From assembly GCF_030166555.2 (NCBI RefSeq), contig NZ_CP126461.2: a DNA stretch of 64,000 bases; one strand, written 5' to 3'. Below are positions 33,649 through 43,979 of this stretch, one piece after another. Within the stretch, counting starts at the first letter, position 1. Every line of letters begins with the position of its first letter. Origin of the DNA: Acholeplasma laidlawii_A (GTDB taxonomy: Bacteria > Bacillota_I > Bacilli_A > Acholeplasmatales > Acholeplasmataceae). Under the pieces are notes generated by a model. It ran no database searches. It saw only the letters and a list, made by a program, of their open reading frames with translations, and was not told the DNA's origin. Both the position numbers and the translations under genes were made by a program.

Positions 33649-35396
33649 CGTGAAAGCTCCTCCTGACTTAATTGAGATTCGGCAATTTCAAGATATACCT
33701 TCGAAGTTTTAATTAACTCCTCATGTGTTCCCATTCCAACTATTTTACCTTTATCAAGCACTACAATCTTATCATCATTTTTAATACTATTAATACGTTG
33801 TGCGACGATGATAATGGTTGCATCTACATGCTTTTTAAGTGCATTTCTTAAATTAATGTCTGTTTTATAATCAAGTGCAGAAAAAGAATCATCAAATATA
33901 TAAATTTTGGGCTCTTTTGCTAGTGCTCTAGCAATCGATAATCTTTGGCGTTGGCCACCACTAACATTGGTTCCACCTTGAGTAATTGGTGCATCATATT
34001 TACCATCCATTTGATCAATGAAATTAGATGCTTGAGCAATTTCAGCCGACTTTTTAACAACATCCATGTTGATCTCTTCTTGACCAAAAGCAATATTTGA
34101 TGCAATGGTACCTTTAAATAAATTACCTTTTTGAGGTACATAACCAATATATTTTAAGAATTCATTTTGATTAAAGGTCTTTATATCTTTACCATCTAAT
34201 AAAATACGTCCTTCAGTAGGATCAAAAAATCTGGGAATTAAATTGATTAAGGTAGATTTACCACTACCTGTTGAACCAATAAATGCGGTCACTTGACTTG
34301 GATTTGCAGTAAGTGAGATATGACTTAATACTGGTTAATCAGCTCCAGGATATTGAAAACTAACATTTTCAAATTCAATTTTACCTAATACATTATGTAT
34401 CTGATCTGGCTTCACTGGATCGTTAATTAAAACATCTGAATCTATGACATCCATGATACGTCTTGCTGATATTGCAGCACGTGGAATCATTGTTAAAATC
34501 ATTGTAATAAACATAAAGTTCATGAGTGCTTGTGATGCATACTGTACAATAGCGGATATATCGCCCGGTTCAAATGCTGAACCTTGGCTAATCACTCCAT
34601 TAGATACTGCAACATAATATAACATTGCAGTCGTTAATTGCATCAAAAGTCCTAAAACCGGCCAAATTGTATTGAAAATACGTTGTACAAATATGTTTCT
34701 TTTCATTGAATCTCTGGCTACGTCTTTTGATTTTTGCGCTTGTAGTTTTTGTGTATTATAAGCACGTACGACACGTAATCCACTCAAGTTTTCACGTGTA
34801 ACTAAGTTCATGTTATCAATTAGTCTTTGAATAATTTTAAATTTAGGCATTACAACTAATAAAAGTATTGTTAAGAATAATATAATAACTGCAACCGATA
34901 TAAATAAGAATACGGTTAAATTCGGACTTAACACAAACGCCATGATAATCCCGCCCAGTGCCATAATGGGCGCCATAATCACACTACGCATGAGCTGTGC
35001 TAGCATCATTTGTAGTGATTGAATATCATTAGTTGTACGAGTAATTAGTGATGAGGTTGTAAACTTATCCATCTCATTTAAAGAAAATGTTTGAACCTTA
35101 CTATATAAAGCATTTCTCAAATCTCTACCATATGCACTAGATACTCTGGATTCTAGATAGCCAGAAAATAAAATAGCTACAATCCCAATGATCGTTGATC
35201 CTAACATTAAAAGACCATTGGTCATTAGACTTTGGTATTTTTCTGTTTCAGTTAAGCTAGAACTTGTAATATCATTAATGAGTTCACCCAAAAGTGCAGG
35301 TAGTGCTAAGGTCATAACTGCTCTTAAAGCTACTAATATAAAGATTAATATGACCCATCCAAAATAGGGTTTTAAAAATCGAAAAGATTTAATCAT
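33645..35396 (-). pseudogene. ABC exporter half-transporter, subunit 1, split by an in-frame TAA
   Basis: One frame from ATG 35396 to 33645 is broken only by TAA at 34335-34337. The N-terminal piece is the six-helix membrane domain ending ENVSFQYPGAD. After the stop the same frame continues PVLSHISLTANPSQ and a full ATPase domain with GSTGSGKSTL, VSGGQRQRLSIARAL and IYIFDDSFSALD. The Walker B has Asp where Glu is usual, as in the degenerate site of heterodimeric exporters. A single AAA or GAA to TAA change would explain the break. A GTG at 34292 could start a free ATPase domain, but without a good ribosome binding site. Confidence 0.85.
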
Positions 35397-35454
35397 AAAT
35401 TATGCATCTACTTTCTATATGTCTTGAAGAACATTATACCAAAAATCTATAAGG

Positions 35455-36093
35455 TTATACCTTATAAGACTTTAATTTTATAACGTTAGAAAAAAGTTGT
35501 AGTGTTTTTTCAATCTCTACTAACTTTTCACCCTTAGCTTTTTTCGATAACTCTAAGTAATGGTTGTATTTATGCTTAAAATAAGCCTGTGCTTCCTTTT
35601 TTGTTTTAAGTTTAGGTCCTAGGTATATGTCTTCTTCAGTTAACGACATATTACCTTTAACTACCTTTAAGAAGACGTAGTAAAAACCATCAAAAATTAC
35701 ATACTCATCTACAATATTAAATCCGTTATGACTTAACCAATTTCGAAGCACATCAATTTTTTCATTGGCGCCTAGAATATAGGTTTTGTCCTCTAAGTGC
35801 ATAACTTCTTTTAGTATATCGATAATTAAATGTGGACCCATACCGGTTATCACAGCAAGATTATAGTCTTTATCTACACTTTTAAATCCGTCAGATAAAT
35901 AAAACCTAACAGGATAACCTGCTAGATTTTTTTTTGCGTGATTAAGTGGACCCTTATTAATATCAGAGGCTACTGCATGTTTTATATATTTATGATCTAG
36001 AGCATACTTTAAGACAAGACCATGGTCACTACCTATATCAATAACAGTTTCATAACTTTTTGTAAGCTCACCAATAAATGCTATACGATTCAT
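35455..36093 (-). CDS. trmK: tRNA (adenine(22)-N(1))-methyltransferase TrmK
   Basis: The 212-residue protein begins with the TrmK pattern, RIAFIGELTKSYETVIDIGSDHG, in which IGSDHG is the SAM-binding motif I. ASDINKGPLNHAKKN and ITGMGPHLIIDIL (GMGG-type catalytic-site region) follow, then a C-terminal coiled coil. TrmK makes m1A22 in bacterial tRNA. It overlaps rpoD as ATGA, the usual dnaG-rpoD-trmK order of Firmicutes. Confidence 0.93.
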   Translation of the reverse strand: MNRIAFIGELTKSYETVIDIGSDHGLVLKYALDHKYIKHAVASDINKGPLNHAKKNLAGYPVRFYLSDGFKSVDKDYNLAVITGMGPHLIIDILKEVMHLEDKTYILGANEKIDVLRNWLSHNGFNIVDEYVIFDGFYYVFLKVVKGNMSLTEEDIYLGPKLKTKKEAQAYFKHKYNHYLELSKKAKGEKLVEIEKTLQLFSNVIKLKSYKV

Positions 36094-37349
36094 TTTCTTG
36101 TAATATAAAATTCTTTTAATTTATTTTGACGTTGAGGACTACGTAATTTTCTTAATGCTTTAGCTTCAATTTGACGAATACGTTCACGTGTAACACCAAA
36201 CTCACGCCCTACTTCTTCAAGTGTGTGTGTTTTACCATCTAGTAGCCCATAACGTAATCTTAGGACCTTTTCTTCTCTATCAGTTAATGTTTCTAAAACT
36301 TCATCTAAGGTTTTCTTAACCATTTCTTGCATCATATAATCATGAGGATTTAATGCATTTGGATCGCTAATAAAATCCCCTAATGAAGAATCTTCTTCTT
36401 CACCAACTGGTTCTTCAAGTGAGATTGGTTCTTTTGCAATTCTTTGGATGTTTTGAACTTTTTCAGGAGTGATGTCCATCTTTTCAGCGATTTCTTCAAT
36501 CGTTGCATCCCGTCCTAATTCTTGAACTAATTGACGTTGAATACGAATCATTTTATTAATTGTTTCAACCATATGTACAGGAATACGGATTGTTCTTGCC
36601 TGATCGGCAACTGCTCTAGTAATCGCTTGGCGAATCCACCAAGTAGCGTATGTTGAGAATTTAAATCCTTTTTCATAATCAAATTTATCCACAGCACGCA
36701 TAAGACCCATATTACCTTCTTGAATAAGGTCTAGAAATAGTAAACCACGTTGTGTATATTTTTTAGCAATACTTACAACTAAACGGTAGTTAGCTTCAAC
36801 TAATTTTTCTTTAGCATAATGACCTTTTCTAATTGTATCTTCTAATGATTGCACATCTTCATCAGATAAATCTACTTCACCATTTCTTACTGCCTCAAGT
36901 TGTTCTAAAGCTACACGACCTTGGTATACCATGATTGCATATTTTCTTTCATCATCAATATTTAGTAATGGAATTTGACCAATTTCTTTTAAGTACATAC
37001 GTACAGGATCATCCACTTTAATACTTGAAGGAATCGCGTCAATGTTTAATAGTTCTTCTTCTTCAACTTCCTCAACTTCTAAACTAGATAGTGAAAACTC
37101 GTCCGGTTCATCTTCAACTTCTAATTCCACTTCAATGTCTTCATCATCAAAAAGGGGATTTTCTTGAACATCAACCTCATCTTCTTCATCATCCAGTAAT
37201 ACATCAATTTCTAGATCTGATAATTCTTTTTCTATTTCATAATATTCAGGGGAATTTAAATCAGCAAACTCAATTAAATCGGATTGCACCAGTGATTTTT
37301 TCTTACCTGCTTTTTTAACTAATTTTTTTATTATATCTTTTTGACTCAT
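36090..37349 (-). CDS. rpoD: RNA polymerase primary sigma factor RpoD (SigA)
   Basis: A 419-residue sigma-70. An acidic N-terminal linker (about residues 45-105) precedes region 1.2 (DPVRMYLKEIGQIPLL), region 2 with YATWWIRQAITRAVADQART for -10 recognition, region 3, and region 4.2 (TLEEVGREFGVTRERIRQIE) for -35 contact. Promoters in this window with TTGACA/TATAAT hexamers fit it. The gene overlaps dnaG by 35 bp, and its TGA stop overlaps the start of trmK, evidence that TGA is not read as Trp here. Confidence 0.98.
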   Translation of the reverse strand: MSQKDIIKKLVKKAGKKKSLVQSDLIEFADLNSPEYYEIEKELSDLEIDVLLDDEEDEVDVQENPLFDDEDIEVELEVEDEPDEFSLSSLEVEEVEEEELLNIDAIPSSIKVDDPVRMYLKEIGQIPLLNIDDERKYAIMVYQGRVALEQLEAVRNGEVDLSDEDVQSLEDTIRKGHYAKEKLVEANYRLVVSIAKKYTQRGLLFLDLIQEGNMGLMRAVDKFDYEKGFKFSTYATWWIRQAITRAVADQARTIRIPVHMVETINKMIRIQRQLVQELGRDATIEEIAEKMDITPEKVQNIQRIAKEPISLEEPVGEEEDSSLGDFISDPNALNPHDYMMQEMVKKTLDEVLETLTDREEKVLRLRYGLLDGKTHTLEEVGREFGVTRERIRQIEAKALRKLRSPQRQNKLKEFYITRK

Positions 37350-39072
37350 TTGTTTTTACCTGCTTTCTGAGTTCATCGATCGCTTTTAATGTGCGATTCA
37401 TCTCAACATCGTCTGTTATAGATTCAGTTTTCTTTATTAAGGTTTGAATTTCTAATTGCTTTTTGTAAAGATCAAAATGCTTTAACATCTCATGTAACGT
37501 GTTGTCATTTTGAATTAGTAAATTGTTACAATAATCTGTCGTTTTGCAATATGCATCAACTAATTCTAGTTCTTTTGTATAACCCATTTTAAATGCTTCT
37601 AGATTCAATGTAGTATCTGAATTAATCTCATAATAATTCAATAAATCTCTATAAAGTTCACGTTTTTTAGGGTCTGTAATATCTGTTAGTAAGATACTCT
37701 CTCTTATCTTATCTAGATATGTACGTTGCTTAAGTAAGTCCATAATGATGATATCAATAGAACGTTCAGCACGGCTTACTACTTTCCTATCAATTGGTTT
37801 TTGTTTGATTGGAAGTGATGAAGTGTGCTCATTAATAAGTAGTTGTATGCCTAACTCATCAAATGATCTACGTTCGTATAAATCAATAATTGTTGGATCA
37901 CTTCCAACTAACAACTGTTTCATTTCTTGTTTAAACTTTGTAATATCATCCGACTTTTTAAAGTCTTTATCTTTTTGATAATATATATATCCAAATTGGA
38001 ATGGGTCAAGAAGTTTATTAAACAGTGCTTGATATTTATCTACACCATGTTTTAAAACAAAGTCATCAGGGTCCATTTTATTTGGTAAACTTAATATAGA
38101 CATACTTAATCCATGGCGTTTTAATATTGGTATTGCATGTAGTGTTGCTTTAATACCAGGATTATCACCATCATACGCAATCACTACATGATCTGTTATA
38201 CGTCGAATCAGTTTTGCTTGATCACTTGTAATTGCAGTCCCCATAGTTGCAACACTTGCTTCAAAACCTGCTTTATAGGATGCAAAAACATCAAAGAACC
38301 CTTCATGCAAAATCACATGCTTTTGCTTAACTGCTGGTCGAATACTTTCAAAATAGTGATAGAGTGTTAACCCTTTTTTAAAGATCGGTGTTTCAGTCGA
38401 GTTAATGTATTTAGCTTTCTCGTTTTTATTTAAAGTTCTTCCTGAAAAGGCAATAATTTGACCATGTTCATCTTTAATCGGAAAAGTAATACGATTTCTA
38501 AATACATCATAATAGTGACCTTCTTCATTTTGTTTCACTAAACCTAAACTCATCATGTCACTAACGCTATGATTTTTAGATCTTAGCATTTTATATAAAC
38601 TATCTATTTGATCTGGTGCATAACCTACTTCAAAGTGATGAATTAACTCATCACTTAACGCTCTATTTGCTAAATAGTCATAGGCTAATTTACCAGATTC
38701 AGAGTTCTTAAGTGCAAACTGATAAAAACTAGCAGCATCATTCATGACATCGTGTAAATGTTTAAACGGATTGTGCTGTTGTTTAGTTTCACCAAATTCA
38801 ATGCCAAGTTCTTGGGCTAATTCCTTTGCAGCATCTGCATTACTTATGTTTTTAATTTGAGCTAAGAATGTAATCGGTGCACCACCTTTTTTACAGCCGA
38901 AACAAAAAGCTATATTTTTTTCTGGTGTTACAGAAAATGAAGGTGTTTTTTCATCATGAAAAGGACAAAGTCCCATATAGTTTTTACCACGTTTGGTTAA
39001 ATCTACATATTTAGAGACTAATGCAACCATATCTGTTTGTTCATTAATTTTTCGAAAGATATTATCTTGCAT
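37315..39072 (-). CDS. dnaG: DNA primase DnaG
   Basis: A 585-residue primase with the CHC2 zinc-binding domain (CPFHDEKTPSFSV and CFGCKKGG), the RNA polymerase domain with a TOPRIM fold (ILHEGFFDVFASYKAGF and IAYDGDNPG, the Glu and Asp metal ligands), and a C-terminal DnaB-binding helical domain. It makes replication primers. Part of the macrodomain glyS-dnaG-rpoD-trmK. Confidence 0.97.
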   Translation of the reverse strand: MQDNIFRKINEQTDMVALVSKYVDLTKRGKNYMGLCPFHDEKTPSFSVTPEKNIAFCFGCKKGGAPITFLAQIKNISNADAAKELAQELGIEFGETKQQHNPFKHLHDVMNDAASFYQFALKNSESGKLAYDYLANRALSDELIHHFEVGYAPDQIDSLYKMLRSKNHSVSDMMSLGLVKQNEEGHYYDVFRNRITFPIKDEHGQIIAFSGRTLNKNEKAKYINSTETPIFKKGLTLYHYFESIRPAVKQKHVILHEGFFDVFASYKAGFEASVATMGTAITSDQAKLIRRITDHVVIAYDGDNPGIKATLHAIPILKRHGLSMSILSLPNKMDPDDFVLKHGVDKYQALFNKLLDPFQFGYIYYQKDKDFKKSDDITKFKQEMKQLLVGSDPTIIDLYERRSFDELGIQLLINEHTSSLPIKQKPIDRKVVSRAERSIDIIIMDLLKQRTYLDKIRESILLTDITDPKKRELYRDLLNYYEINSDTTLNLEAFKMGYTKELELVDAYCKTTDYCNNLLIQNDNTLHEMLKHFDLYKKQLEIQTLIKKTESITDDVEMNRTLKAIDELRKQVKTNESKRYNKKIS

Positions 39073-39096
39073 ATGGATGTCCTTTCAGTTTATGGA

Positions 39097-40467
39097 TTAA
39101 AATTTAGTTGCTTTTATAATAAACGCTTCAATATCTTTAATTGCAATACGAGATTGTTCCATAGAATCACGGTGTCTAATTGTAACAGTATCATCATCCA
39201 TTGTTTGATGATCTACTGTAATACAAAATGGCGTACCAATCGCGTCTTGACGACGATATCTTTTACCTATATTTTGTGTTTCATCATAAACAACATCTAG
39301 ATTTTCACTTAGCATTTCATGAATTTCTCTAGCTTTATTACTATGTTCTTTACGTACAAGTGGTAAAATTGCTGCTTTATATGGTGCAAGTTTTGGATGA
39401 AGTTTTAAAACTTGTCTTACATCACCATTTTCTAATGTCTCTTCTTCTAAGCCATTTAATAAGAATACTAATAATAGTCTTTCAACACCAACAGATGGTT
39501 CTACAACATAAGGAATGTATCTTTCATTCGTTTCAGGATCTAAGTAAGACATATCTTCTTTACTTAAATCTTGATGGCTCTTAAGGTCAAAGTTTGTACG
39601 ACTTGCAATACCCCATAATTCATCGTAACCCCATGGATATTTAAATTCAATATCTGTGGTAGCATTTGAATAGTGACTTAATGCTTCTTTAGCGTGTGGT
39701 TCAGCACGCAGATTATCTTCTTTTACACCAAGGGATGTTAAGAATTTAAGCATTCTGTCTAACCAGTAATCAAACCACTGGATCTCAGTACCCGGTTTAC
39801 AGAAAAACTCTAATTCCATTTGTTCAAATTCTCTCGTTCTAAATGTGAAGTTACCTGGTGTAATTTCATTTCTAAAACTCTTACCAATTTGAGCAACACC
39901 AAATGGGACCTTAAGGCGTTGTGCACGTTGGATATTTTTAAAGTTAATAAAGATGCCTTGAGCTGTTTCTGGGCGCAGATACACTTCATTTGCAGTTTCT
40001 TCTACCACCCCTTGGAAAGTTTTAAACATCATATTAAACTTTCTGATTGGTAACCAATCACTTGTTTTAGACACTGGGTCTTTAATTTTATGATCGATAA
40101 TATATTGATACATTTTCTCATCACTCCAGCCATCTGGATTTTGAGTAGGATCGTGCTCTAAAATTAATTTATCAGCACGATATCTTTGGTTCGATGTTTT
40201 ATTTTCTATTAGTGGATCTGAAAAACCACTTAAGTGACCACTAGCTTGCCATACTAATGGGTTTAATAGAATCGAAGAATCTAGTTGAACCACATTAGGC
40301 GCTTGACGGATAAACTTTTGTGTCCAAGCTTCTTTAATGTTTTTCTTTAATAATGAACCTAGTGGACCGTAATCCCAAGTATTTGCTAGCCCACCATAGA
40401 TTTCAGAGCCTTGAAAGATGTAACCTGTTTGTTTTGCGTATTGTACTAAATACTCTAATGTAACCAT
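39097..40467 (-). CDS. glyS: Glycyl-tRNA synthetase (alpha2 type)
   Basis: A 456-residue class II synthetase of the dimeric type found in Gram-positives and mollicutes: GYIFQGSEIYGGLANTWDYG at the N-terminus, motif 2 FRNEITPGNFTFRTREFEQM, and motif 3 region PYVVEPSVGVERLLLVFL, followed by an anticodon-binding domain. Charges tRNA-Gly. Lies 24 nt upstream of dnaG, as is common in Firmicutes lacking glyQS. Confidence 0.97.
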   Translation of the reverse strand: MVTLEYLVQYAKQTGYIFQGSEIYGGLANTWDYGPLGSLLKKNIKEAWTQKFIRQAPNVVQLDSSILLNPLVWQASGHLSGFSDPLIENKTSNQRYRADKLILEHDPTQNPDGWSDEKMYQYIIDHKIKDPVSKTSDWLPIRKFNMMFKTFQGVVEETANEVYLRPETAQGIFINFKNIQRAQRLKVPFGVAQIGKSFRNEITPGNFTFRTREFEQMELEFFCKPGTEIQWFDYWLDRMLKFLTSLGVKEDNLRAEPHAKEALSHYSNATTDIEFKYPWGYDELWGIASRTNFDLKSHQDLSKEDMSYLDPETNERYIPYVVEPSVGVERLLLVFLLNGLEEETLENGDVRQVLKLHPKLAPYKAAILPLVRKEHSNKAREIHEMLSENLDVVYDETQNIGKRYRRQDAIGTPFCITVDHQTMDDDTVTIRHRDSMEQSRIAIKDIEAFIIKATKF

Positions 40468-40479
40468 ATGACATACTCC

Positions 40480-41127
40480 TTATTTGCGCGTTAATTTGTG
40501 ATCTGTATGGTATTCATAATACGCATACATAAATTCTTTTAATTCTCTATAATTTATTTCATCAATTGCATCTATTTTATCATATTCCAGATAAGTTAAT
40601 CGAACTAATAATGTTGTTTGATGAACATCAATATTTGCAACGTGAGGTTCTTTTTCATAAACAATTGATGCTTTTTTTATGTTGACACCTTTAACTCTTC
40701 TACCATCAGGTTTTAACGATATTTGGTACCCCAGATAACTAAGTAGTTTAAATCCAAATGAAAGTATAGATTCTTTTGAAAAATGCAATAAAGCACCTTC
40801 TAATAATGTATAAATCGATTCATGATCATCATTGTCGGCAACAAACCCCATTAAATCAAATAAGATGCTTGCTTGAGTCATCAGATCAAAGTTTGATTTG
40901 ATGTTTTGAAAATCATTTAAGGTTTTACCTTCAATGAGTGCATACATGTTTTTTTGGGGTACTTCTTTAAAATAAATAAGACTTAAATATTGTGCAACAT
41001 TACGTATATTTGAAGTCATTTTTTGACTTCCTTTTGCTACTAATGTTATACGTCCAAGTTTCGTATATACAAATAATAACCTGTCATTTTCTAAATAACT
41101 TTGTTGTTTGTATACGATGCCTTCCAT
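40480..41127 (-). CDS. recO: DNA repair protein RecO
   Basis: A 215-residue RecO with the N-terminal OB-fold pattern (EGIVYKQQSYLENDRLLFVY ... GRITLVAKGSQK) and a helical C-terminal domain. The zinc-finger cysteines of many RecO proteins are absent, as in several short mollicute RecO. RecO works with RecR to load RecA on SSB-coated DNA. Two nt downstream of era. Confidence 0.92.
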   Translation of the reverse strand: MEGIVYKQQSYLENDRLLFVYTKLGRITLVAKGSQKMTSNIRNVAQYLSLIYFKEVPQKNMYALIEGKTLNDFQNIKSNFDLMTQASILFDLMGFVADNDDHESIYTLLEGALLHFSKESILSFGFKLLSYLGYQISLKPDGRRVKGVNIKKASIVYEKEPHVANIDVHQTTLLVRLTYLEYDKIDAIDEINYRELKEFMYAYYEYHTDHKLTRK

Positions 41128-41129
41128 AC

Positions 41130-42017
41130 TTATTTACCATAACCATAACGTGATACAGTAGTCGGGTCATTACGCCAATCTTTTTTAACCTTAACCCATA
41201 AAGAAAGATGTATCTTCATGTCAAAGATCTTATTAATTTCTTTTCTAGCTTCTGTACCAATACGTTTTAATTTTTCACCATTTTTACCGATTAAAATACC
41301 TTTTTGACTATCACGTTCTACAATGATTAAAGCATCAATATCCATCGTGTTAAGTTCTTCATTAAACTTAAATGATTCAAGCATAACAGCAACACTATGT
41401 GGTACTTCTTGTTCAGTATAGTATAAGATACGTTCTCTTATGATTTCCGTCATACGAGATTCATCAGTTTGGTCTGTGACATAATCATCTGGATAGTAAT
41501 GTGGACCTTCAACTAAGTACTCAACTAATGTTTCTTTTAACTGTGTTAAATAGGTTTGGTCTTTCGCTGAAATAGGTACGATATGCTTAAATTCATGTAC
41601 TTTTAAAAATGAAATAATAATTTTATCAATCTCTGCTTTGTTTTCTAATGTATCAATCTTATTGATTACTAAGATAACAGGTAAATGGCTATGTTTGATG
41701 CGCTCTAGAATAATCTCATCAGTTCTTCTATATGTTTGATCAACAACCCACATAATGGCATCTGCATCCATTAATGCATCTGTTGCAGACTTATCCATAG
41801 ATTTCCCTAAACCGTGATAAGGTTTATGCATGCCTGGTGTATCAATAAAAACAAATTGATTTTCACCCTCATTTAAAATACCTGTAATTCTAAAACGAGT
41901 AGTTTGAACCTTAGGTGATGTAATGGCTATTTTTTCGCCAATAAGTGCGTTGATTAATGTTGATTTACCAACATTAGGTTTGCCTATAATGGCAATAAAT
42001 CCAGATTTTGATGCCAT
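41130..42017 (-). CDS. era: GTPase Era
   Basis: All G motifs are present: GKPNVGKST (G1), DTPGMHKP (G3), NKID (G4), SAK (G5). A C-terminal KH domain carries GILIGKNGEKLKRIG. Era binds the 3' end of 16S rRNA in late 30S assembly. The 295-residue length is normal. The gene starts at the stop of cdd with one base shared. Confidence 0.97.
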   Translation of the reverse strand: MASKSGFIAIIGKPNVGKSTLINALIGEKIAITSPKVQTTRFRITGILNEGENQFVFIDTPGMHKPYHGLGKSMDKSATDALMDADAIMWVVDQTYRRTDEIILERIKHSHLPVILVINKIDTLENKAEIDKIIISFLKVHEFKHIVPISAKDQTYLTQLKETLVEYLVEGPHYYPDDYVTDQTDESRMTEIIRERILYYTEQEVPHSVAVMLESFKFNEELNTMDIDALIIVERDSQKGILIGKNGEKLKRIGTEARKEINKIFDMKIHLSLWVKVKKDWRNDPTTVSRYGYGK

Positions 42018-42409
42018 TAGACGCGGTCTTTATCTAAATCAAACCCGAAAGGTAATAATTCACTTACTGATGTTTCATAAATTTCATCTTCTAAGTTTGC
42101 TAAATAGATTTTTGTATTTTTAGGAACAATTTCACTCATGACTTGTCTGCATGCGCCACAAGGGGAGATTGGTCCCTTGGATCCACCAATAATTGTAATT
42201 TCTTTAATTTCTTTTGGATCATAACCTTGTGAGATTAATGAAAATAATGCATTTCTTTCAGCACAGGAAGTTAATCCAAAACTACTGTTTTCAATGTTTG
42301 CTCCGTGGATGATTGTGCCATCGTTTAAGACGATTGCTGCACCTACTTTAAATTTTGAGTATGGTACATAGGCTTTAAGTCTAGCTTGTTTTGCTGCTTC
42401 TAAGTTCAT
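42017..42409 (-). CDS. cdd: Cytidine deaminase
   Basis: A 130-residue homotetrameric-type cytidine deaminase with catalytic CAERNAL (zinc Cys and proton-shuttling Glu) and the second zinc motif PCGACRQ. It converts cytidine and deoxycytidine to uridine and deoxyuridine in pyrimidine salvage, an expected need in a mollicute. Confidence 0.97.
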   Translation of the reverse strand: MNLEAAKQARLKAYVPYSKFKVGAAIVLNDGTIIHGANIENSSFGLTSCAERNALFSLISQGYDPKEIKEITIIGGSKGPISPCGACRQVMSEIVPKNTKIYLANLEDEIYETSVSELLPFGFDLDKDRV

Positions 42410-42431
42410 AAATTGGCCTTCTTTCTATTAT

Positions 42432-42854
42432 TTATCTTTTCAAATTTGCTTTATTTAGTATTTCTTCTTGAAGCGTGAACATTTCTTTTTCATCTGCTTC
42501 GGTATGATGATCATATCCAAGTAGATGTAGATAACCATGAACTGCTAAAAATCCGATTTCACGTTCTAATGTGTGACCATAATCAAGTGCTTGAATTTTA
42601 GCTTGATCAATACATATGAAGATATCTCCTAATGAGTCATCTTTTTCATCATCATTTGGAAATGAAATAACATCAGTTGGTTTATCGATGTTTCTATAAG
42701 TTTTATTGATATCTGTAATTTGTTTGTTATCAACAAAAATAACTTGCATAGATTTTTCTTCTTTGATGTCTTTAAAAACAGTTTCTAATATAGCTTCAAA
42801 TTGTGTTGTTTCTTCTTTATATTGGTTAAAATAATTAACTTCCATTTTGTTCAT
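42432..42854 (-). CDS. ybeY: Endoribonuclease YbeY
   Basis: A 140-residue protein with the zinc motif HGYLHLLGYDH (HxxxHxxxxxH) and the family motif TDVISFPND. YbeY acts in rRNA maturation and ribosome quality control. It overlaps the end of phoH by 20 bp, the usual phoH-ybeY pairing. Confidence 0.97.
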   Translation of the reverse strand: MNKMEVNYFNQYKEETTQFEAILETVFKDIKEEKSMQVIFVDNKQITDINKTYRNIDKPTDVISFPNDDEKDDSLGDIFICIDQAKIQALDYGHTLEREIGFLAVHGYLHLLGYDHHTEADEKEMFTLQEEILNKANLKR

Positions 42855-43788
42855 ATCTTTCTAGTATTTTTTGTACTAATGGGTGACGTATGACGTCAAC
42901 CTTTTCAAATTGAATGATTTTTGCATCATCTATATCATTTAGTATTTCCAATGCTTGTTTAAGGCCAGATTTGTTTCTATACCCTAAATCGACTTGCGAT
43001 GGATCTCCTGTTACAACCATATAGCTTGAAAACCCTAATCTTGTTAGAAACATTTTCATCTGAGTTTCCGTAGTGTTTTGCGCCTCGTCTAGTATAACAA
43101 ATGCATTTTCAAGTGTACGCCCTCGCATATATGCAAGTGGTGCAACTTCAATGATACCTCGCTCCATTAAACTATTGGTAGTAGCTATACCTAAAAAGTC
43201 ATATAATGCATCATATAGTGGTATTAAATAAGGATCGACCTTTTCTTTTAAATCACCTGGTAAAAATCCGAGAGATTCACCTGCTTCAACTGCTGGCCTT
43301 GTTAATACTAACTTTTTAACCAAACCTTTTTTGAGTGCAGCAACAGCATGAGCAACCGCTAAATACGTTTTACCAGTACCAGCAGGTCCCACGCCAAATA
43401 CCAGTGGATATTTTAAAAGTGCATCACTATAAGCTCTTTGGTTAAATGTTTTAGGAACAATGGATTTACCTTGATCAGAAATTAATATTTTCTTTTGAGA
43501 CTTATAAAGATCTAAGATGTTTTCTAATCTGTCTTGTTCAGCCATCTTAATAATATATAAGACATCTCTTTCAGTTAAGATAATCTTATGCTCAGCAAGT
43601 AAAATAAGCGTTCTAAATATATTTTCTAGTAATACACGGTCAGACGCTTTAGCGTCTACGACAATTTGACCATCATGAATGGATACATCGAAACCATAAT
43701 GAGATTTAAAAACTTTTAAGTTTTTATCTTCAATTCCAACTAAAAGTTGTAGAGTTTCAACGTGATGGACATTCAGGTTTAATTTCAT
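42835..43788 (-). CDS. PhoH-like ATPase (YbeZ/PhoL)
   Basis: A 317-residue P-loop protein with Walker A GPAGTGKTYLA and Walker B AFVILDEAQN, followed by TGDPSQVDL. PhoH-like proteins are RNA-linked ATPases that occur next to ybeY and are thought to act with it. This is the first gene of the leftward cluster phoH-ybeY-cdd-era-recO-glyS-dnaG-rpoD-trmK. A ribosome binding site (GGAGG) precedes the start. Confidence 0.95.
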   Translation of the reverse strand: MKLNLNVHHVETLQLLVGIEDKNLKVFKSHYGFDVSIHDGQIVVDAKASDRVLLENIFRTLILLAEHKIILTERDVLYIIKMAEQDRLENILDLYKSQKKILISDQGKSIVPKTFNQRAYSDALLKYPLVFGVGPAGTGKTYLAVAHAVAALKKGLVKKLVLTRPAVEAGESLGFLPGDLKEKVDPYLIPLYDALYDFLGIATTNSLMERGIIEVAPLAYMRGRTLENAFVILDEAQNTTETQMKMFLTRLGFSSYMVVTGDPSQVDLGYRNKSGLKQALEILNDIDDAKIIQFEKVDVIRHPLVQKILERYEQNGS

Positions 43789-43934
43789 GCATAATCCTCC
43801 ATTTTTGTCTATATATATTTTACCTTAAATGTGCATAAATTGCACTTACAAGTAGCCAAATACTATAAAAAACATCTCTTTTAAGTTAAATAAACATAAA
43901 TTTATAGTGAAATATCCTTAATTGGGTCTAGGGG

Positions 43935-43968
43935 TCAAAAAAACACCTCGATTTAAGGTGTTTTTAAA
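43935..43968 (-). terminator. Terminator of rpsU
   Basis: The minus strand carries AAAACACCT and AGGTGTTTTTTT around a 7-nt loop, just after the rpsU stop codon. Confidence 0.85.
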
Positions 43969-43979
43969 GGAATTTTAGC

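Noticed and set aside
36090..37349. TGA read as tryptophan, as in many mollicutes.
   Set aside because: rpoD, the IS66 accessory ORF and other genes end at TGA, and conserved tryptophans are encoded by TGG.
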